The notes below the pieces were generated by a model, which worked only from the letters and a program-made list of their open reading frames with translations, had not been told where the DNA came from and did not search any database. Shown here piece after piece: positions 5,254 through 11,543 of a stretch of 13,975 nt of DNA; positions within the stretch are counted from its first letter, which is position 1; every line of letters starts with the position of its first letter. This stretch comes from Roseiarcus sp043784465 (GTDB taxonomy: Bacteria; Pseudomonadota; Alphaproteobacteria; Rhizobiales; Beijerinckiaceae). The position numbers were made by a program, and so were the translations under genes. The DNA is taken from positions 1-13,975 of the forward strand of contig JAYVYJ010000261.1 of NCBI GenBank assembly GCA_043784465.1, written 5' to 3'.

Positions 5254-6213
5254 ATGAGCCTCGATCTCGTCATCGCCGCCCTGCTCACCGTGGTCAACAT
5301 TACGACGCCTATCCTGCTCGCCGCCACCGGCGAACTTGTGGTCGAGAAGAGCGGCGTGCTCAATCTCGGCATCGAGGGCATGATGCTGTGCGGCGCCATC
5401 GCCGGCTTTGCGGTCACGTTCAGTTGCGCCGACCCTGAGGTCGCCGACGCGTGGCTCGGGCTTGCGGGGCCGTGGCTGGGCGTCGTCGCGGCGGCGGCGG
5501 CGGGAGCGGCGGCCTCGCTGCTGTTCGGCTTCATGGCGTTGACGTTAGGCGCCAATCAGGTGGCGAGCGGCCTGGCGCTCGTCATCTTTGGCACCGGCAT
5601 TTCCTCGTTGATCGGCACGTCGTTCGTCGGCGTCGCCATCCAGCCGTTCGACAGCCTGTTTCCCGAAAGCCTGTCGCAGCACCCGATAGGCCGCGTGCTG
5701 TTTGGCTACAGCCCCATCGTATATTTCGCGTTCATCATGGTCGCGGCGGTCGGCTGGTTCCTCAACCGGACCCGCGCCGGTCTCGTCCTGCGCGCTGTCG
5801 GCGAGAACGATCTGTCCGCCCATTCCATCGGCTATTCCGTCATCGGCGTGCGCTATTTGTCCGTCATGTTTGGCGGCGCGATGGCGGGGATCGCGGGGGC
5901 CTATTTTTCAATGGTCATCACGCCGCTTTGGGCCGAACGCATGACTGCCGGGCGCGGCTGGATCGCGCTGGCGCTCGTGGTGTTCTCGGGCTGGCGCGCC
6001 GGGCGGCTGCTCGGCGGCGCCTATTTCTTCGGCCTGTTCATGACGCTGGAGCTTTACGCCAAGGCCAGCGGCTTCTCGTTTCTGCCAAGCCAGTTCTGGG
6101 CGGCGATGCCTTATCTGATGGCCGTCGTCGTGCTCGCCGTCATGTCGGCGCGCAACCGGGGCGGCTCGCAGTCTCCGGCTTGCCTGGGCAAGCCGTTCAT
6201 TCCCGACGCCTAA
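5254..6213 (+). CDS. ABC transporter permease, BMP/nucleoside-type (second permease)
   Basis: A 319-aa inner-membrane permease, the shorter partner of YufQ/NupQ type. It begins MSLDLVIAALLTVVNITTPILLAATGE and carries the hallmark EKSGVLNLGIEGMMLCGAI at about 32-50, the equivalent of the NIGAEGQ block in the first permease. About nine hydrophobic segments follow, with GRGWIALALVVFSGWRAGRLLGG near the C-terminus, where the family usually ends. ATG 5254 is the natural start, but the ribosome-binding site is poor (GGGATCG region), and the 146-bp repeat element ends only 33 bp upstream, so the original leader may have been displaced. The next gene begins 19 bp after the stop. Confidence 0.93.
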   Translation: MSLDLVIAALLTVVNITTPILLAATGELVVEKSGVLNLGIEGMMLCGAIAGFAVTFSCADPEVADAWLGLAGPWLGVVAAAAAGAAASLLFGFMALTLGANQVASGLALVIFGTGISSLIGTSFVGVAIQPFDSLFPESLSQHPIGRVLFGYSPIVYFAFIMVAAVGWFLNRTRAGLVLRAVGENDLSAHSIGYSVIGVRYLSVMFGGAMAGIAGAYFSMVITPLWAERMTAGRGWIALALVVFSGWRAGRLLGGAYFFGLFMTLELYAKASGFSFLPSQFWAAMPYLMAVVVLAVMSARNRGGSQSPACLGKPFIPDA

Positions 6214-6232
6214 CCTGGAGGAGTAAGAAGCC

Positions 6233-7312
6233 ATGACGATCATCAACCGGCGCCATCTCATCAAATCGGCGGGCGCTGCGGCGCTCGCCGCGCCGTTCAT
6301 CAACAAAGCCGCGCTGGGCGAGGAGCCGCTCAAGGTCGGCTTCGTCTATCTCGGCCCCGTGGGCGACTATGGCTGGACCTGGGCGCACGAGAAGGGCCGC
6401 AAGGAGATGGTCGCCGCGCTCGGCGGCAAGGCGACGGCGGACTATGTCGAAAACGTCAACGAGGACCAGAGCGCGACGCCCGTCATCCGCGATCTCGCAA
6501 AGTCCGGCCACAAGCTGATTTTCACGACGTCGTTTGGCTACATGGACCAGACGCTGGCGGTCGCCAAGGAATTTCCGGACGTGAAGTTCGAGCATTGCAC
6601 GGGCTTCAAGCGCGCCGACAATGTCGCGACCTACAACAACCGCTTCCATCAGGCGCGCGCCGTGATGGGCATGATCGCCGGCAAGCTGACCAAGACCGGC
6701 GTCATCGGCTACCTGGGCTCGTTCAAGGTTCCCGAAGTCGTGATGGGCGTGAACGCCTTCGCGCTCGCCGCGCAGAAGGAGAATCCGAACGTCAAGATCA
6801 AACTGGTGATGATCGACTCCTGGTTCGACCCGGCCAAAGAAGCCGCCGCCGCCGAGACGCTCGCCAATCTGGGCTGCGACTTCATCACCACCCACACCGA
6901 CAGCCCCGCCGCGCTCCAGGTCTGCGAGAAGAAGAAGGTGTTCGGCTTCGGCCAGGGCGCCGACATGTCGCGCTTCGCCCCTCATGCGCATCAGACCGCG
7001 ATCCTCGACATCTGGGGGCCCTACTACACCGCGCGCGCCAAAGCGGTGGTGGACGGATCGTGGAAGTCCGGCGATTCCTGGTGGGGCGTCAAGGACGGTT
7101 CGGTCAAGATCGGCCCGTACAACAAGAGCCTGCCCGCCGACATCGCCACGGTAGGCGACAAAATCATGGCCGGCTGGGCCGACGGGTCTTATGAAATCTT
7201 CACGGGCCCCATCGTCGATCAGGCGGGCAAAGAACGTCTGGCCGCCGGCAAGCGCATGGAGGACAAGGACCTCGCCGTCATCGATTGGTACGTGAAGGGC
7301 GTCGAGGGCTGA
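6233..7312 (+). CDS. BMP-family ABC substrate-binding protein (PnrA/BmpA-like)
   Basis: A 359-aa periplasmic binding protein of the basic membrane protein family, whose characterised members (PnrA of Treponema) bind purine nucleosides. The N-terminus INRRHLIKSAGAAALAAP has a twin-arginine-like motif (R6-R7, hydrophobic residues, K11) and an Ala-rich hydrophobic stretch; there is no lipobox Cys, so it is probably a soluble, possibly Tat-exported protein and not a lipoprotein as in Gram-positives. The family pattern includes KVGFVYLGPVGDYGWTWAHEKG near residue 35, LIFTTSFGYMD near 95, FPDVKFEHCTGFK near 115 and THTDSPAALQV near 220. GGAGGAG lies 10 nt before ATG 6233. It is the last gene of the importer operon; a hairpin lies 20 bp after its stop. 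The exact ligand is not known, and the codA-like gene downstream suggests a nucleobase. Confidence 0.93.
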   Translation: MTIINRRHLIKSAGAAALAAPFINKAALGEEPLKVGFVYLGPVGDYGWTWAHEKGRKEMVAALGGKATADYVENVNEDQSATPVIRDLAKSGHKLIFTTSFGYMDQTLAVAKEFPDVKFEHCTGFKRADNVATYNNRFHQARAVMGMIAGKLTKTGVIGYLGSFKVPEVVMGVNAFALAAQKENPNVKIKLVMIDSWFDPAKEAAAAETLANLGCDFITTHTDSPAALQVCEKKKVFGFGQGADMSRFAPHAHQTAILDIWGPYYTARAKAVVDGSWKSGDSWWGVKDGSVKIGPYNKSLPADIATVGDKIMAGWADGSYEIFTGPIVDQAGKERLAAGKRMEDKDLAVIDWYVKGVEG

Positions 7313-7331
7313 TTGAACGCAGACACTCCAG

Positions 7332-7364
7332 CCGTCCTCTCTCTCGCAAAGAAGGAGGGGACGG
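7332..7364 (+). terminator. Hairpin after the ABC operon (possible terminator)
   Basis: CCGTCCTCTCT (7332-7342) pairs with GGAGGGGACGG (7354-7364), 11 bp with two G-U pairs, around an 11-nt loop. It begins 20 bp after the stop of the binding-protein gene. There is no T-tract after it, so it is either a Rho-assisted end or a 3' protective structure. Confidence 0.45.
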
Positions 7365-7591
7365 CGAGCGGTCCGATAAACGATGAAGCTATGCAGGCAT
7401 GCGCTCGGCGAAAGGCGGCGACGCCGCGAGGCCGAGTTCGGTTGAAACGGCGCCGAGTTTCTTTCAGGCCGGTGAGTTCCCGCCACTGCGCGAGGAGGCT
7501 CTCATCGAGCGTCAATATCGTGCGGGTGGCGAGAGTCTCCTGGCCAACTTTCGTTCCCGGCGTATGGCCTGAAACGCGTCGTTCAGTCCGG
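7365..7591. other. Gene-poor stretch with a possible minus-strand relic
   Basis: No convincing gene is present between the ABC operon hairpin and the DUF29 relic. On the minus strand one frame reads TILTLDESLLAQWRELTGLK and onward (about 7440-7520), which looks protein-like but has no start or context I recognise. It may be a further fragment of decayed accessory DNA. A plus-strand frame spanning 7313-7735 has Arg-rich, shadow-like composition and is not called. Confidence 0.35.
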
Positions 7592-8007
7592 CTAAAACAC
7601 TTCGTCCAACACCTAGTCGAACAGCCAAGGACAGGCGCTCCAAAAGCCGACCTCGTCGATGCTCGTGTCCTTGGCCGCTTTAACAATCGCGCCGCGATAG
7701 GCGATCGTCATGGCTTCTTCGGTCTTGGGTTTTAGACTGGGATTGTCGGCCATGTGGTCGGCGACGGCGTTGCGCTGCTCTTTTTTTGTCAGGCGCCGGC
7801 TGCGCAAGTCGGATTACGCTTTTCCTTTGAGCAGATATCGAGCAGCACGATAAGGCGATTGACAAGCTCGAGCTTTTCCGGCGTTCCCATGCTCTCGATC
7901 TCCTCGGCGATGTGAGCAATATCAGCTTCAGCCAGTTTGCCGCTGCGCAGCAACGAGGCCTGTTCGTTCGCCCAGGCGTAGAAATCTGTATCGTAGGTCG
8001 TGCTCAC
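7592..8007 (-). pseudogene. Decayed DUF29 family gene (frameshift plus nonsense codons)
   Basis: Reading the minus strand from GTG 8007, the frame gives STTYDTDFYAWANEQASLLR, then the AEEIESMG block and LELVNRLIVLLD, the classic N-terminal half of a DUF29 protein (about 140-150 aa when intact). Near 7850 the match moves to another frame, which reads YLLKGKA, a TAA stop, SDLRSRRLT, then MADNPSLKPK and WSACPWLFD. This is the expected second half (LLKW...RSRSW, NPSL, CPW-FDQVLDEDFW). A TAG at 7613-7615 falls where the family usually has Gln, and the conserved VLDEVF continues beyond it to a second TAG at 7592-7594. One frameshift and at least two in-frame stops make this a relic, barring sequencing errors. 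DUF29 function is unknown; such genes are common in variable regions of cyanobacteria and alphaproteobacteria. Confidence 0.82.
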
Positions 8008-8119
8008 TCTCGGTCCCGCGAACGGGATTGCGTCGAGCGATGTAAGTTGGCGACCCGATCCTAGCGGTGTCGGCGCCAGACCGCACGCCGCTTTCCGCCT
8101 TTCGGCGCTCGATAACAAA

Positions 8120-8201
8120 TTCAATATCGACGCTTGCCGGTTCAATATCGACGCTTGCCGGTTCAATATCGACACTTGCCGGTTCAATATCGACACTTGC
8201 C
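8120..8201. repeat. Four tandem 21-bp direct repeats (iteron-like)
   Basis: Units at 8120-8140, 8141-8161, 8162-8182 and 8183-8201 share TTCAATATCGAC, then G or A, then CTTGCCGG; the last copy lacks the final GG. The first two units have G and the last two have A at the variable position, consistent with stepwise duplication. The period equals two DNA helical turns, so bound proteins would lie on one face. The array ends 14 bp before the -35 box of the presumed mazEF promoter. It is AT-richer than its surroundings. Confidence 0.95.
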
Positions 8202-8215
8202 AAGTCGGACAGAGT

Positions 8216-8244
8216 TTGCGTTTCGGATAAACATTGTGTATCAT
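8216..8244 (+). promoter_or_regulatory. Candidate promoter of the toxin-antitoxin operon
   Basis: TTGCGT (8216-8221), 17 nt of spacer and TATCAT (8239-8244) match the housekeeping -35 and -10 boxes at 3/6 and 5/6. The predicted start near 8251 gives a very short leader before GTG 8267. The 21-bp repeats end just upstream, a natural position for autoregulatory operators of an antitoxin or for activator sites. Confidence 0.5.
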
Positions 8245-8266
8245 AAACCGCAGTGGGAGACGTCTC

Positions 8267-8512
8267 GTGCAAGTTCTCGTGTCGAAATGGGGAAATTCGC
8301 TGGGCCTGCGGCTTCCCAAGTCGCTGACCGCGGAAATCGGGGTGTCGGAGGGGCAGAGAGTCGAAGTTCGCGCCGAAATGGGGCGGATTATCGTCGAACC
8401 GGTGCGGGGGCCGTTGACCTGGGAGAAAATGCTAGAGAACACCGGCCCTGAGGCGCTGCGCGAAGCTTGGGACTGGGGCGAGGACGTGGGCCGAGAAATA
8501 GTCGATGACTGA
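8267..8512 (+). CDS. mazE: MazE/AbrB-type antitoxin
   Basis: An 81-aa protein with an N-terminal AbrB/MazE swapped-hairpin DNA-binding domain: VQVLVSKWGNSLGLRLPKSL followed by EGQRVEVRAEMGRIIVEP (residues 1-45). An acidic C-terminal tail from about 46 (LTWEKMLENTGPEAL, then a run rich in Asp and Glu) would wrap the toxin. The family neutralises MazF-type endoribonucleases and represses its own promoter. I chose GTG 8267 because GGGAGA (8255-8260) lies 6 nt before it and family proteins start QVxVxKWGNS; an in-frame start at 8234 would add 11 residues with no ribosome-binding site. The stop overlaps the toxin start by 8 nt (ATGACTGA), typical of co-translated toxin-antitoxin pairs. Confidence 0.9.
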   Translation: MQVLVSKWGNSLGLRLPKSLTAEIGVSEGQRVEVRAEMGRIIVEPVRGPLTWEKMLENTGPEALREAWDWGEDVGREIVDD

Positions 8513-8870
8513 CTACGCGCCAGATGCAGGGGATGTCGTCTGGACCGATTTCAATCCACGTACGGGACGCGTACAGGGCGGACGCCTTCCTGCCCTTGTG
8601 GTCTCGCCGCCCGAATTCTACACGGGCACGCGATTTACGGTCGTATGCCCGATCACAAGCCGAATACGGCCCTTCGGTTCGAGCGTCGTGTTGCCGGCAG
8701 GGTCCCCTATTGAAGGCGAAATTCTCATCGCCCAGATGCGAACTCTCGACACGCTGGCGCGTCCCCTGCGATTTTCGGGCATGAAAATTGATCCCGATCT
8801 GCTTTCGGCTGTGAGAAGGAAAATCGCCTTTCTGTGCGGAATCTCCTCAAGCGATCGCGGCGCCTCGTGA
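8505..8870 (+). CDS. mazF: MazF/PemK-family toxin (endoribonuclease)
   Basis: A 121-aa protein of the MazF/PemK/ChpB fold, which cleaves mRNA at short sequences and stops growth when not bound by its antitoxin. Family features visible are GDVVWTDFNPRTGRVQGGRLPALVVSP (residues 9-35) with its conserved Gly and Arg, the strand TVVCPITSRIRPF with the conserved Thr-Ser after Pro-Ile, and EGEILIAQMRTLD before the C-terminal helix. The length is normal and nothing is missing, so it is probably active. ATG 8505 lies inside the end of mazE. Its TGA (8868-8870) overlaps the GTG of the cytosine-deaminase-like gene by GTGA, which makes a toxin gene the immediate upstream partner of a metabolic gene. Confidence 0.9.
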   Translation: MTDYAPDAGDVVWTDFNPRTGRVQGGRLPALVVSPPEFYTGTRFTVVCPITSRIRPFGSSVVLPAGSPIEGEILIAQMRTLDTLARPLRFSGMKIDPDLLSAVRRKIAFLCGISSSDRGAS

Positions 8871-10171
8871 CCCTCGACCTCCTCGTCCGCAACGCCACGC
8901 TCCCCGACGGCCGCCGTCTCGACATCGCCGCGCGCGACGGACGCATCGTCGAGATGGCCCCCCACATCGAGGCGCCGGCGCGTGAAACGCTCGACGCTAA
9001 AGGTCGCCTCGTCAGCCCGCCCTTCGTCGATTGTCATTTCCATCTCGACGCCACGCTCTCGCTGGGCCTGCCGCGCCTCAACATGTCGGGCACGCTGCTG
9101 GAAGGCATTGCGCTGTGGGGCGAACTCAAGCCGCTGCTGACGCATGAGGCCGTCGCCGGGCGCGCGCTGCGCTATTGCGACCTCGCGGTCTCGCGCGGCC
9201 TGCTCGCCGTGCGCACCCATGTCGACATTTGCGACGACCGGCTGCTCGCCGTCGAGGCGCTGCTGCACGTCAAGAAGCAGGTCGCGCCCTATCTGGACCT
9301 GCAACTCGTCGCCTTCCCGCAGGACGGCTATTTCCGCTCCCCCAATGCGGTCGCCAATCTCGAGCGCGCGCTCGATTTCGGCGTCGACGTGGTCGGCGGC
9401 ATCCCCCATTTCGAACGCACGATGGCGGAGGGGACAGAGAGCGTGAAGGCGCTGGCGCGTATCGCCGCCGAACGCGGGCTGCGCCTCGACCTGCATTGCG
9501 ACGAGAGCGACGATCCGATGAGCCGCCACATCGAGACGCTGGCGGCGGAGGCGCAGCGGCTGGGTCTGGGGGCGCGCGCCACCGCCAGCCACGCCACCTC
9601 CATGCATTCGATGGACAATTACTACGCCTCCAAGCTGATCCCGCTGGTCGCGGAGTCGGGCGTCAACGTCATCGCAAACCCGCTCATCAACCTCACCCTG
9701 CAAGGCCGCCACGACACCTATCCCAAGCGGCGGGGCATGACGCGCATCCCCGAACTGCGCGCGGCGGGGGTGAACGTTGCGCTGGGCCAGGATTGCGTCA
9801 TGGACCCGTGGTATGGCCTCGGCGGCGCCGATATGCTCGACGTCGCGCATATGGCCGTCCACGCCGCGCCGATGACCAGCCGCGAGGCGATCGCCTGGAC
9901 GTTTCACGGCGTCACCCAGGCCCCTGCGCGCGTGATGGGGCTGCAAGACTATGGCCTCTACGTCGGCGCGAACGCCGATTTCGTGCTGCTTCAGGCGGCC
10001 GATCCCATCGAGGCCGTGCGGCTGCGCGCCGAGCGGCTCGCCGTGGTGCGGCGCGGCCAAGTGATTTCGCGCACGCTCGAGCGCGTGTCGGCGCTGGCGC
10101 TGGCGGGGCGTCCCGCCACGCTCGACCCGGCCGACTATGCGCCTTCCGCTGGCGCAGCCTCGGCGCCATAA
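8867..10171 (+). CDS. codA: Cytosine deaminase-like amidohydrolase
   Basis: A 434-aa metal-dependent amidohydrolase closely resembling E. coli CodA (427 aa), which deaminates cytosine to uracil in the cytoplasm. With a constant 4-residue offset the E. coli metal and substrate residues are present: His57 and His59 (CHFHLD), Gln152 (AFPQDG), His210 and Glu213 (HCDESDD), His242 (ASHATSMHS), Asp309 and Trp315 (GQDCVMDPW). The position of E. coli Asp314 is Cys310 here, a substitution known to affect substrate range in CodA. I recall that alphaproteobacterial relatives share GQDCVMDPW, so the true substrate may be a related base. The start is taken as GTG 8867 (VTLDLLVRNATLPDG), which fits the family; GTG 8834 would add 11 basic residues. 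Neither has a strong ribosome-binding site, so coupling to mazF is likely. The BMP importer upstream may supply the substrate. Confidence 0.88.
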   Translation: MTLDLLVRNATLPDGRRLDIAARDGRIVEMAPHIEAPARETLDAKGRLVSPPFVDCHFHLDATLSLGLPRLNMSGTLLEGIALWGELKPLLTHEAVAGRALRYCDLAVSRGLLAVRTHVDICDDRLLAVEALLHVKKQVAPYLDLQLVAFPQDGYFRSPNAVANLERALDFGVDVVGGIPHFERTMAEGTESVKALARIAAERGLRLDLHCDESDDPMSRHIETLAAEAQRLGLGARATASHATSMHSMDNYYASKLIPLVAESGVNVIANPLINLTLQGRHDTYPKRRGMTRIPELRAAGVNVALGQDCVMDPWYGLGGADMLDVAHMAVHAAPMTSREAIAWTFHGVTQAPARVMGLQDYGLYVGANADFVLLQAADPIEAVRLRAERLAVVRRGQVISRTLERVSALALAGRPATLDPADYAPSAGAASAP

Positions 10172-10194
10172 GGGGGTCTCTCAAGGAGGCTCTC

Positions 10195-11190
10195 ATGGCC
10201 GTCAACAAACAGATCGTTTTAGACCAGCGACCGACCGACAAGGTCGCGGCCTCCCATTTTCGCTCTGTCGAAGCGCCCGTCCCGACCGCAGGCGAAGGCG
10301 AAATCGTCGTGCGCCAGCGTTACCTGTCGCTCGATCCCTACATGCGCGGGCGGCTCAGCGACGCCAAGAGCTACGCTAAACCGCAGGAGATCGGCGCGGT
10401 GATGGGCGGCGGCAGCGTCGGCGAGGTGATCGAATCGAAGAACCCGAAGTTCAAGATCGGCGACCACGTCGTCGGGATGGGCGGCTGGCAGCAGTTCGCC
10501 AAGACCGACGGGGTGGGCTGGAGCGTGGTGGACGCGAAGACCATTCCGTTGCAGGCCTATCTGGGAACGGTCGGCATGCCCGGCGCGACCGCCTGGTATG
10601 GTCTCAACCGGATCATCAAGCCCAAGGCGGGCGAAACGGTGGTCGTCTCGGCGGCGTCCGGCGCGGTTGGCGGAGTCGTTGGGCAACTCGCCAAATTGCA
10701 GGGGGCGCGGGTCGTGGGCATCGCGGGGGGCGCGCAGAAATGCGCCTATGTGCGCGACGAACTGGGCTTTGACGCCTGCGTCGATCACAAATCTGCGCAT
10801 TTCGCCGACGAGATGAAGGCGGCTCTGTCGGGCGGCGTCGACGGCCTGTTCGAGAACGTCGGCGGCGAGCCGTTTCTGCAAACGATCCGGCGCCTCAACG
10901 ATTTCGCGCGCATCGCCATCTGCGGGCTGATCGCGTCTTACGAGGCTGCGCCGACAGTCTTGCCGGACATGCGGATCTTCCTCGTGCGCCGCATCACCAT
11001 CGAGGGCTTCATCGTGTCCGATCATCTCGACCTCTGGCCCAAGGCCCTGGCCGAAATCGGCGGCCTCGTCGCCTCGGGCAAGTTGCGGTATCGCGAGACC
11101 GTACGCGAGGGACTGGAGGCCGCGCCGCAAGGGCTCGTCGATCTGCTGAAAGGCGACAATTTCGGCAAGATGCTCGTCAAGCTGGTCTGA
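10195..11190 (+). CDS. MDR-family NADP-dependent oxidoreductase (CurA / leukotriene B4 dehydrogenase-like)
   Basis: A 331-aa zinc-independent medium-chain dehydrogenase/reductase. These cytoplasmic enzymes reduce the double bond of alpha,beta-unsaturated ketones and aldehydes with NADPH (curcumin/dihydrocurcumin reductase and 2-alkenal reductase types). Hallmarks are the catalytic-domain motif RYLSLDPYMRGRLSD (42-56), GDHVVGMGGWQQF (89-101), the MPGATAWYGL stretch (128-137) and the Rossmann glycine motif AASGAVGGVVGQLAK from 153. The cysteine ligands of zinc-type alcohol dehydrogenases are absent, as expected. AAGGAGG (10183-10189) lies 5 nt before ATG 10195. The gene begins 23 bp after the deaminase stop, so it is probably co-transcribed, although no direct metabolic link is evident; it may detoxify reactive enals. 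Confidence 0.93.
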   Translation: MAVNKQIVLDQRPTDKVAASHFRSVEAPVPTAGEGEIVVRQRYLSLDPYMRGRLSDAKSYAKPQEIGAVMGGGSVGEVIESKNPKFKIGDHVVGMGGWQQFAKTDGVGWSVVDAKTIPLQAYLGTVGMPGATAWYGLNRIIKPKAGETVVVSAASGAVGGVVGQLAKLQGARVVGIAGGAQKCAYVRDELGFDACVDHKSAHFADEMKAALSGGVDGLFENVGGEPFLQTIRRLNDFARIAICGLIASYEAAPTVLPDMRIFLVRRITIEGFIVSDHLDLWPKALAEIGGLVASGKLRYRETVREGLEAAPQGLVDLLKGDNFGKMLVKLV

Positions 11191-11205
11191 CGCTTTGCCC
11201 GCACT

Positions 11206-11227
11206 GGCCCGTCGCAAACGGCGGGCC
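11206..11227 (+). terminator. Hairpin after the oxidoreductase gene (possible terminator)
   Basis: GGCCCGTC (11206-11213) pairs with GGCGGGCC (11220-11227), 8 bp with one G-U pair around the loop GCAAAC. It starts 16 bp after the stop codon. No T-tract follows, so an intrinsic function is uncertain. Confidence 0.4.
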
Positions 11228-11294
11228 GGACCGCATGACTGGTTTGTGACAAATGTTTCCGCTAGGTGATGAAAGATCGACCACGACGGAAGCG

Positions 11295-11537
11295 ATGACA
11301 AAAACCTTCAAACATCCGCTCGCGCGCCATTCCAAAGTCGCCCGGGCGCACCGGCGCGACGGCACTCAGGTCGACGCTCTGATGATCGTCACGACCCTGG
11401 AGTTGGACCCCGCGGTCAAGGGCTACAAGGCGGACAAGGTCGAGCGGCTGCACGAGGCGGCGCGCGCCTATCTGGCGGAAACGCCTGAAATTACGAGCTA
11501 CGCGGTGATGAACCGGCCCAAGGACTGGGACGCCTGA
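11295..11537 (+). CDS. Conserved-looking hypothetical protein (80 aa)
   Basis: An 80-aa soluble protein that I do not assign to a named family. The N-terminus is basic (MTKTFKHPLARHSKVARAHR), then comes a likely beta strand (DALMIVTTLEL), a charged helix with KADKVERLHEAARAYLAE, and a C-terminal TSYAVMNRPKDWDA. There is no signal peptide or membrane segment. ATG 11295 is preferred, with GGAAG at 11288-11292 as a closely spaced ribosome-binding site; ATG 11253 would add 14 residues without one. Codon composition matches the neighbours, so it is probably a real chromosomal gene. It converges on the minus-strand protease-like gene with only 6 bp between the stop codons. Possible roles range from a small regulatory or binding protein to a nucleic-acid-associated factor; none is supported specifically. 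Confidence 0.75.
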   Translation: MTKTFKHPLARHSKVARAHRRDGTQVDALMIVTTLELDPAVKGYKADKVERLHEAARAYLAETPEITSYAVMNRPKDWDA

Positions 11538-11543
11538 CCGCCC

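Noticed and set aside
7313..7735. Plus-strand gene directly after the binding-protein stop (140 codons)
   Set aside because: It begins at a TTG with no ribosome-binding site, runs through the 3' hairpin and over the DUF29 relic, and has Arg/Ser-rich shadow composition.
8109..8201. CRISPR array
   Set aside because: The 21-bp units are directly adjacent with no spacers between them, so this is a simple tandem repeat.
7789..8442. Long minus-strand protein extending the DUF29 N-terminus across the tandem repeats and mazE
   Set aside because: The region upstream of GTG 8007 encodes the repetitive ILNRQ units and antisense mazE, with no DUF29 homology. Known DUF29 proteins begin close to the YDTDFYAW motif.
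8618..10060. Minus-strand open frame of 480 codons opposite the deaminase
   Set aside because: Shadow of the CodA-like gene; rich in Arg, His and Asp with no motif, and it overlaps mazF as well.
9175..10194. Long plus-strand open frame upstream of, and continuous with, the MDR oxidoreductase, suggesting a fusion protein
   Set aside because: The upstream part is a +1-frame shadow of the cytosine-deaminase gene with Arg-rich low-complexity composition. ATG 10195 with AAGGAGG gives a normal-length oxidoreductase.
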